A stretch of DNA of 6,424 nucleotides from Desulfovibrio sp. UBA2564 (lineage in GTDB: Bacteria; Desulfobacterota; Desulfovibrionia; Desulfovibrionales; Desulfovibrionaceae): positions 1 through 6,424 of the forward strand of contig DDLU01000181.1 in NCBI GenBank assembly GCA_002340305.1, in the 5' to 3' direction. A program made the translations under genes and the position numbers. Position 1 is the first letter of the stretch, and each line of letters begins with the position of its first letter. This document shows, piece by piece, positions 5,838 to 6,424 of the stretch. The notes beneath the pieces were generated by a model. It saw only the letters and a list, made by a program, of their open reading frames with translations, was not told the origin of the DNA and made no database searches.

Positions 5838-6424
5838 TCCAGTCTCCTTCATTATCATCTGATCCGGGATGAAATTCCAATACCCGGTGCGGCAGGTCTC
5901 CGTGAGTGATGAGTTCAATGGGGCAGTTGCCTTCAATTGAATCGCCATAGGCTTCACTGAGTAACTCACGGGTAATTTTCGGTTGATCGTGCAGATGGAC
6001 CTTACGGTTAACACAGGCCACGGATTTAACTCCCTGTCCCAGAACGGAAATATCATGGCTGACCATTACAATTGTCATTTCAGCATTTAGTTCTTTGAGC
6101 AAACAATAAAGTCCGCTTTTACCGGCCTGATCAACACTGGCAGCAGGTTCATCCAGAAGCAACATTTTCGGTTCGTCCACAATGGCTCTGGCGATAAATA
6201 CCCGCTGTTTCTGCCCTCCGGAAAGATCGCAAACACGGCGATCAATATGTTCCAGCATACCGACACGCTCTAAAGCCCTTTCAACTTCCCCGCCGGAACC
6301 GTTTCCAAACCCCAACCCAAACACCCCCTTTAAACCGGGAGAAACCTTACCCATAAGCACAGCATCACGAACCGTTATGGGAAAACTGTTGGAGGCAGTC
6401 GTGTACTGCGGCATATAGCCGATA
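5830..6424 (-). CDS. Metal ABC transporter ATP-binding protein, ZnuC/TroB/MntA family, 5'-truncated by the window edge
   Basis: The open frame enters from the right edge (first full codon at 6423-6421) and ends with TGA at 5830-5832, giving 197 C-terminal residues. Visible in order: Q-loop IGYMPQ (Q6), ABC signature LSGGQ (67-71), Walker B MLLLDEP (87-93), D-loop SVD (96-98), and the H-loop histidine in VSHD (H123). Walker A and the start lie outside the window. The tail CPIELITHGDLPHRVLEFH (167-185) is typical of ATPases in zinc/manganese/iron uptake systems of this class. It powers metal import together with the overlapping permease. A substrate-binding protein gene would be expected upstream, off the right side. 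Odd point: between the Q-loop and signature there is a glycine-rich stretch (residues about 30-45, GLKGVFGLGFGNGSGG) encoded by repeated G-runs. Confidence 0.94.
   Translation of the reverse strand, partial: IGYMPQYTTASNSFPITVRDAVLMGKVSPGLKGVFGLGFGNGSGGEVERALERVGMLEHIDRRVCDLSGGQKQRVFIARAIVDEPKMLLLDEPAASVDQAGKSGLYCLLKELNAEMTIVMVSHDISVLGQGVKSVACVNRKVHLHDQPKITRELLSEAYGDSIEGNCPIELITHGDLPHRVLEFHPGSDDNEGDWNA
5844..5849 (-). promoter_or_regulatory. Ribosome binding site of the permease gene, inside the ATPase coding end
   Basis: On the minus strand AAGGAG sits 6 nt before ATG 5837, within the last codons of the ATPase gene. It decides the permease start over the longer open frame upstream and fits coupled translation of the two subunits. 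Confidence 0.8.

Noticed and set aside
5838..6056. N-terminal extension of the permease by 73 codons
   Set aside because: It overlaps the well-supported ATPase gene in another frame and does not look like permease sequence. AAGGAG directly precedes ATG 5837.

Overview
The window looks like chromosomal DNA of a mesophilic, moderate-GC Gram-negative bacterium. A marine Desulfovibrionaceae member (Desulfovibrio/Maridesulfovibrio-like) is my best guess. This is inferred from protein style: a phosphoheptose isomerase gene next to a stand-alone receiver protein, a large Cache-HAMP-PAS chemoreceptor, and a ZnuCB/TroBC-type metal transporter. I cannot confirm taxonomy from sequence alone. No mobile element, CRISPR array, tRNA or rRNA is visible.

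Layout from left to right. (1) Positions 1-1505, plus strand: a tight run of the 3' part of gmhA (LPS heptose biosynthesis), a single-domain response regulator, and a LysE/RhtB-family exporter gene interrupted by one in-frame TAG. Gaps are 7 nt and 1 nt, so this is probably one transcript. (2) 1506-1784, minus strand: a small cysteine-containing protein of unknown function, convergent with the exporter gene and touching its stop codon. (3) 1785-1854: a short divergent intergenic region with G/C tracts that can pair in two mutually exclusive ways, one of which would cover the ribosome binding site of the small minus-strand gene. (4) 1855-2283, plus: a small single-pass membrane protein resembling the DUF3592 family. 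(5) 2425-4833, plus: an 802-residue methyl-accepting chemotaxis protein with a strong ribosome binding site, closed by a textbook intrinsic terminator at 4857-4889. (6) 5025-6424, minus: a metal ABC transporter operon, with the permease and the 3' part of the ATPase gene overlapping by 8 nt. The ATPase N-terminus with Walker A lies beyond the right edge, and a substrate-binding protein gene may lie further upstream.

The genes do not form one obvious system. They are separate housekeeping or signalling units: envelope sugar synthesis plus a phosphorelay receiver, a solute exporter, chemotaxis, and metal uptake. I found no convincing new multi-gene system. The observation most worth a second look is the amber codon at 1326-1328 in an otherwise intact exporter gene: the 58 codons after it are in frame and still read as the missing C-terminal membrane segments. 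Smaller points are the competing hairpins at 1791-1827, an 8-bp-stem hairpin just past the convergent gene junction, and a glycine-rich, G-run-rich stretch in the ABC ATPase.
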